64,000 bases of DNA from Vigna angularis. Lineage: Eukaryota; Streptophyta; Magnoliopsida; Fabales; Fabaceae. The DNA is taken from positions 14,008,501 to 14,072,500 of the forward strand of contig NC_068973.1 in the NCBI RefSeq assembly GCF_016808095.1. The letters are read 5' to 3'. Numbering within the stretch: the first letter of the stretch is position 1; each line of letters opens with the position of its first letter. Under the pieces are notes generated by a model. It was not told the origin of the DNA. It did no database searches and was given only the letters and a program-made list of their open reading frames with translations. A program made the position numbers and the translations under genes. Below are positions 60,400 through 64,000 of the stretch, piece after piece.

Positions 60400-61400
60400 C
60401 AAACATAGAAAACCGGTTACCAATGAGCAGTATTGGTGTCTTGAAGATATTATAGGTTTTGATGATACTACAGGATGAAGAACTTGAAGACTTTAGTTGT
60501 AATTTCTTTAAAATCATTTTGTAGAATTAATTGTATAGGAATAACTTTGTTTATGTAAGAACACTTAGAAGTTTTCCTGCTTAGAAGATGTTTGCGCAGA
60601 TAATTGATTATTTCGTGTAATAATCGATTATCACGAGCTCATTTGAAAAAGAGTTGCTCGTGCAAATAATTGATTATTGCTCAGAATAACCGATTATTTC
60701 AGTATAAGTCAGTATTGCCTAAGTCGCACAAATAATCGATTATTCCTCAAGATAATTGATTATCACTTTTTGAAAACCCCATAACAAGACACAAATAATC
60801 ATTTATCACTTATGATAATCAATTATCACTGGCAATTGAGAGGTGTCTTTTCAGTTTTTGACCCTGCACGAACCTAGGCTTATAAATAGAGGTAATCACA
60901 GCTCTTAGAAGGTAACTTTTCATTTTGAGAGTATTAGAGTTGTGTGCCTAATGGAAGCTTTCTGAGAGTGAAAAGAAATCTAAGCTACTTGAAAATATAG
61001 AAACGCTCTGAGGAAGTTTTCAAGTGTTAAAAGTTCTCAAATCAAGTCTTATGAATAGGAGAAGTTTGCACTTAGTGGGTCTAAGGTCGAAGCGGTTCTC
61101 TTCAAGTTGATTGAGCAATTTCTTCTGTTCGTTTGTCGAAGGAAGGTGTTTTCTGTTCTTACTTTTTATTCCATCCTATTGTAATCTATGAACAATATTT
61201 TAGTGAAAAGTTAATCACTATTTATAGTGATTAACGACTGGACGTAGAATCTTCTGATTCAAACTAGGATAAAATATTTTGGTGTGATCTTCTTTTACTC
61301 TGCTCTTGTTATTTACAAACTGTTCGATAAAAGTTCTAAGAGAAAAACACAATTTATAAAAGAACCATTTTATCTAGGTTATTGACTGTAACACGCTTTT
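60400..61400. mobile_element. Probable LTR of a retrotransposon, with TAATCGATTA palindrome cluster
   Basis: 60600-60830 carries about eight copies of a palindrome of type ATAATCGATTAT (variants with TTG, CCG, CAA at the centre). It is followed by GCTTATAAATAG (TATA-like, about 60881) and a typical LTR R/U5-like stretch with GTGATTAACGACTGGACGTA at about 61229. Exact ends, target duplication and coding region were not found. It resembles Copia-type LTRs of legumes, from memory only. Confidence 0.5.
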
Positions 61401-62100
61401 TGGCTCTAAAAACTCTTTCTGCTACGTGAGACACTAATACCTACAAAACCTACACAAAGACTTAGGACTAGAATCAACAACATAGAAAAGCTTAGGAAAG
61501 AACTTAGGATCTTAGGTAACAGAAAAACATCTAGGCTAAAACTTCCAGATATATGACTGAATGCTATTGTGTCTAAAGCGTCTAAGAGAGTTGATGATAA
61601 ATGCTTGATGCTTATCATACATGAAAGATGTATTCAACATAACTCTCGGAAGAAAAATAGTCGAGACGATGTCTCTGACAAAACACTTTAAAAGACTTTA
61701 ATTATTAAAATATAAAAAGAAATATTTAACAAGTTAAATGTTATCTAAGGAAGAGACAAAACCAAAAGAAGCATTTACTTGACTAAATGATACCACAAGC
61801 TTAAACAATACTTCGTCCAACGATGAAGTCTCCATATAATTCTTGGTATCTTTAAAAAAAGCTTAATTGAAAAATTCTACCTAACTGTACAAAATCAAAA
61901 AGCATTTTGTGGTTATGAGTAAGCATTAAATGACATTAAATGCTCAACGTTTAAAAATAACAAAAGTGATAAGAAAAGACATATCTGCTGCATGCACAAT
62001 TTACTCTACTATTTGCAAATAAGCTATTCTACACGCATCTAGAGAGCTATAAATCAAATATTAAAAGTGGACGTTAGAGACAAAGGAGACATTCACATAA
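61401..62100. other. Repeat-derived DNA, no gene recognised
   Basis: No open frame of recognisable content is seen. The minus-strand frame 61406-61618 is hydrophobic but low-complexity. Confidence 0.4.
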
Positions 62101-62960
62101 TGTTCTTCACTTGAACTCATGCCTAAAAGGAACGTACAACCTACTTCAAGCAAAGTACTGAAAAACATGTTTGCTCTAACAAGTTGACTTACCTAACGAC
62201 TGTTGTACAAAGAAGAAAGAGAAAGCACGAGTATCAAGGCTAAAAGCTCAGCCTAACGGACAAATACTCATGAAATGTTTAAATTGAAGAACCTTCAAAA
62301 GGAAATTCAAGAGGATAGCTTAAGAGGATAGTCAAGTGAGAAGCTTACAACAAAATATTCATCCACAAGCATTCAAGAGAGAAGAAAACAAAGAGCTCAA
62401 TAAAAAGAATACATCTGAGTTAAAGAAGAGAAAAATAGAAGAGAAAAGAAGAGAAGGGAAGAGAAAAAGAGAAAAGAAATCCTCTCAAACTTCATTGTTG
62501 TATTGCTTACTATTGTAAGAGAAAAGAGAGAAACACCTACGAGTGTTTAGACTACTTTGTATTGTAATCACATCCTCTTTGCGAGAGATATAGTCTGAAC
62601 TACTTGTAAGTAATCATTGATTGCAATTCTGAAAAGAATTAAAATGCTTACAACTAAACTCAGTTTGAGTTAAGGAATCTTAGCAAGGTTGCTAAGTACC
62701 ATGAGTGGTGCGAATACTCAAAGGAAATCTCGACTAGGGTTGTTGAGTATCAGGAGTGGTGCAAATACACAAAGGAAATCTCGGCTAGGGTTGTTGAGTA
62801 CCAAGAGTGGTGCTAATACTCAAAGACCAGAAATGGTTCTAATACTCATTTGTAATCGTGTGAATATTATAGTGGAACCCTCTACAGAGGAAACTGGACG
62901 TAACTCCGTTGGAGCGAACCAGTATAAAATCACTTGCGTAATTATCTCTTCTCTTGTCTA
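62100..62960 (+). mobile_element. Probable second LTR-type repeat (Copia-like), with 51-bp tandem units
   Basis: A purine-rich stretch (62370-62540) leads to TCCTCTTTGCGAGAGATATA and later GGAAACTGGACGTAACTCCG, phrases typical of the R/U5 part of plant Copia LTRs. A 51-bp unit containing GAGTGGTGC.AATAC.CAAAG and TCTCG.CTAGGGTTGTTGAGTA is repeated about 2.7 times (62692-62825). The open frame 62689-62961 follows this repeat and is not a gene. Confidence 0.45.
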
Positions 62961-64000
62961 AATGATCCTCTCACAAAAACTTGTAGTTGCTCTTTATTTT
63001 CTAAACAAAAGAATCTTTCAAGCTAAACGATTAATTTTCATAAAGGAAGTTCTTACAAAATGATATAATATATATTCTGAATAACATGTCAAAATTTATT
63101 ATCGCTCATACATATTTATCAAGTCGAGCATCTAAGCATTTAAAAGAAAATTTCAAGAGCTCAACAATGTGCTATATCAGAAGAGTTGCGAAAAGTTTTC
63201 CATTAGCACTATTCAACTCCCCTTCTAGTGTTTTTCAGGTACTTCAATTTCGCAACTTGGATAATTTACTTTCATCCTTTGAATGATCAAACTTTAATTT
63301 CAATTGCATAAATAAACATTAGAATATCCAAGAATAATTTATGTAACTAAAAATCAATTTTTAAGACCTTTTAATTGTTAAACTCAATAAGTTCACTTAA
63401 CACAAATCTTATTCAAATCAACCATTTAAACAGAATAATTTCATAAAAAATTTGAATTTAAATCATAAATGTGGACATAAATATGCACTCATAATCTATT
63501 TATTCTCCAATTAGATAAGTCTTGTAATATATATTAGATGAGTTTAATAATACACATTAGATAAATACATCTTGATTAGACGAGTATAATAACACATATT
63601 AAAGAAGTTTGTCTATGCATTAACTAGACAAGTTTAACAATACACATCATATTAGTTTGTTTATACACTAATTTATATTTTTTTAGGAAATTTACTCTAC
63701 ATATATTTATGCATATCTTTATATTTTTATAGGGAATTTTTATACTCTATATTTTTTTGGTCGAATTTACAACTAGTAATGTGTAAAGAAATTGAGAATA
63801 TAAAACAAAAAGAAATAAACATACTAATAAATGTGAAGAATGAAAAGAAATAAAAAATAATATAAAAATGGTTAAATAAAAAAACATTATCATGAGACTG
63901 AATAAAATAGAAAATAAAAAAAAATATATTAATTCAAATTAAAAAAAATCTAATTTAAGTAATATTTAGAGAAAAAGTTAACAATATAAAATAATTATAT
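62961..64000. other. AT-rich end of window, no gene recognised
   Basis: 63510-63660 shows a weak, degenerate repetition of TAGACGAGTTTAATAATACACA-like phrases. The open frame at 63086-63286 has no recognisable motif. Confidence 0.45.

Overview
The window is nuclear DNA of a flowering plant, most probably a legume of the Phaseoleae (bean/cowpea/soybean group). It is AT-rich, its genes have many GT-AG introns, and its intergenic space is filled with Ty3/gypsy LTRs, hAT and Mutator-like elements. The legume assignment rests on protein and repeat resemblance recalled from experience, not on a search.

Genes. Three complete protein-coding genes and one gene tail can be assembled exon by exon, with every splice phase consistent. 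(1) At 3-362 (+) lies the last-exon tail of an amino acid permease (AAP family). (2) At 14164-19589 (+) is a complete six-exon AAP paralogue of 487 aa, so the two form a tandem pair in the same orientation. (3) At 20340-28425 (-) is an eight-exon auxilin-like clathrin-uncoating J-domain protein of 910 aa, convergent with the AAP gene. (4) At 35219-43396 (-) is a twelve-exon UVR8 UV-B photoreceptor of 441 aa, with the GWRH tryptophans and the C-terminal VP motif intact. These genes are functionally unrelated (nitrogen transport, endocytic trafficking, UV-B sensing); I see no operon-like or cluster logic.

Repeats. 363-14087 holds a hAT-type miniature element with an 8-bp target duplication, a decayed Tat-lineage gypsy RT/RNase H, two diverged copies of an LTR-like repeat, and a 1.38-kb Mutator-like element with a perfect 9-bp target duplication. 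The third AAP intron carries a 949-bp hAT-like element with a minisatellite core. 30749-34154 is a decayed hAT transposon with a perfect 8-bp target duplication and a broken BED-finger transposase. The last UVR8 intron contains a long inverted repeat.

From about 44 kb to the end the DNA is a graveyard of LTR retrotransposons: a chromovirus integrase tail with its 3' LTR, an inverted LTR fragment, two solo LTRs with 5-bp target duplications, an Athila-like integrase split by an insertion that carries a 135-bp pyrimidine-rich tandem array, and LTR-like sequence with repeated TAATCGATTA palindromes. Two short coding-like pieces in this desert (48062-48134 and 54327-54416) look like stranded exons of unknown genes.

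I did not find a convincing new biological system. The best leads are the two orphan exons, the hairpin-forming inverted repeat inside UVR8, the tRNA-like promoter boxes in the LTRs, and the palindrome clusters.
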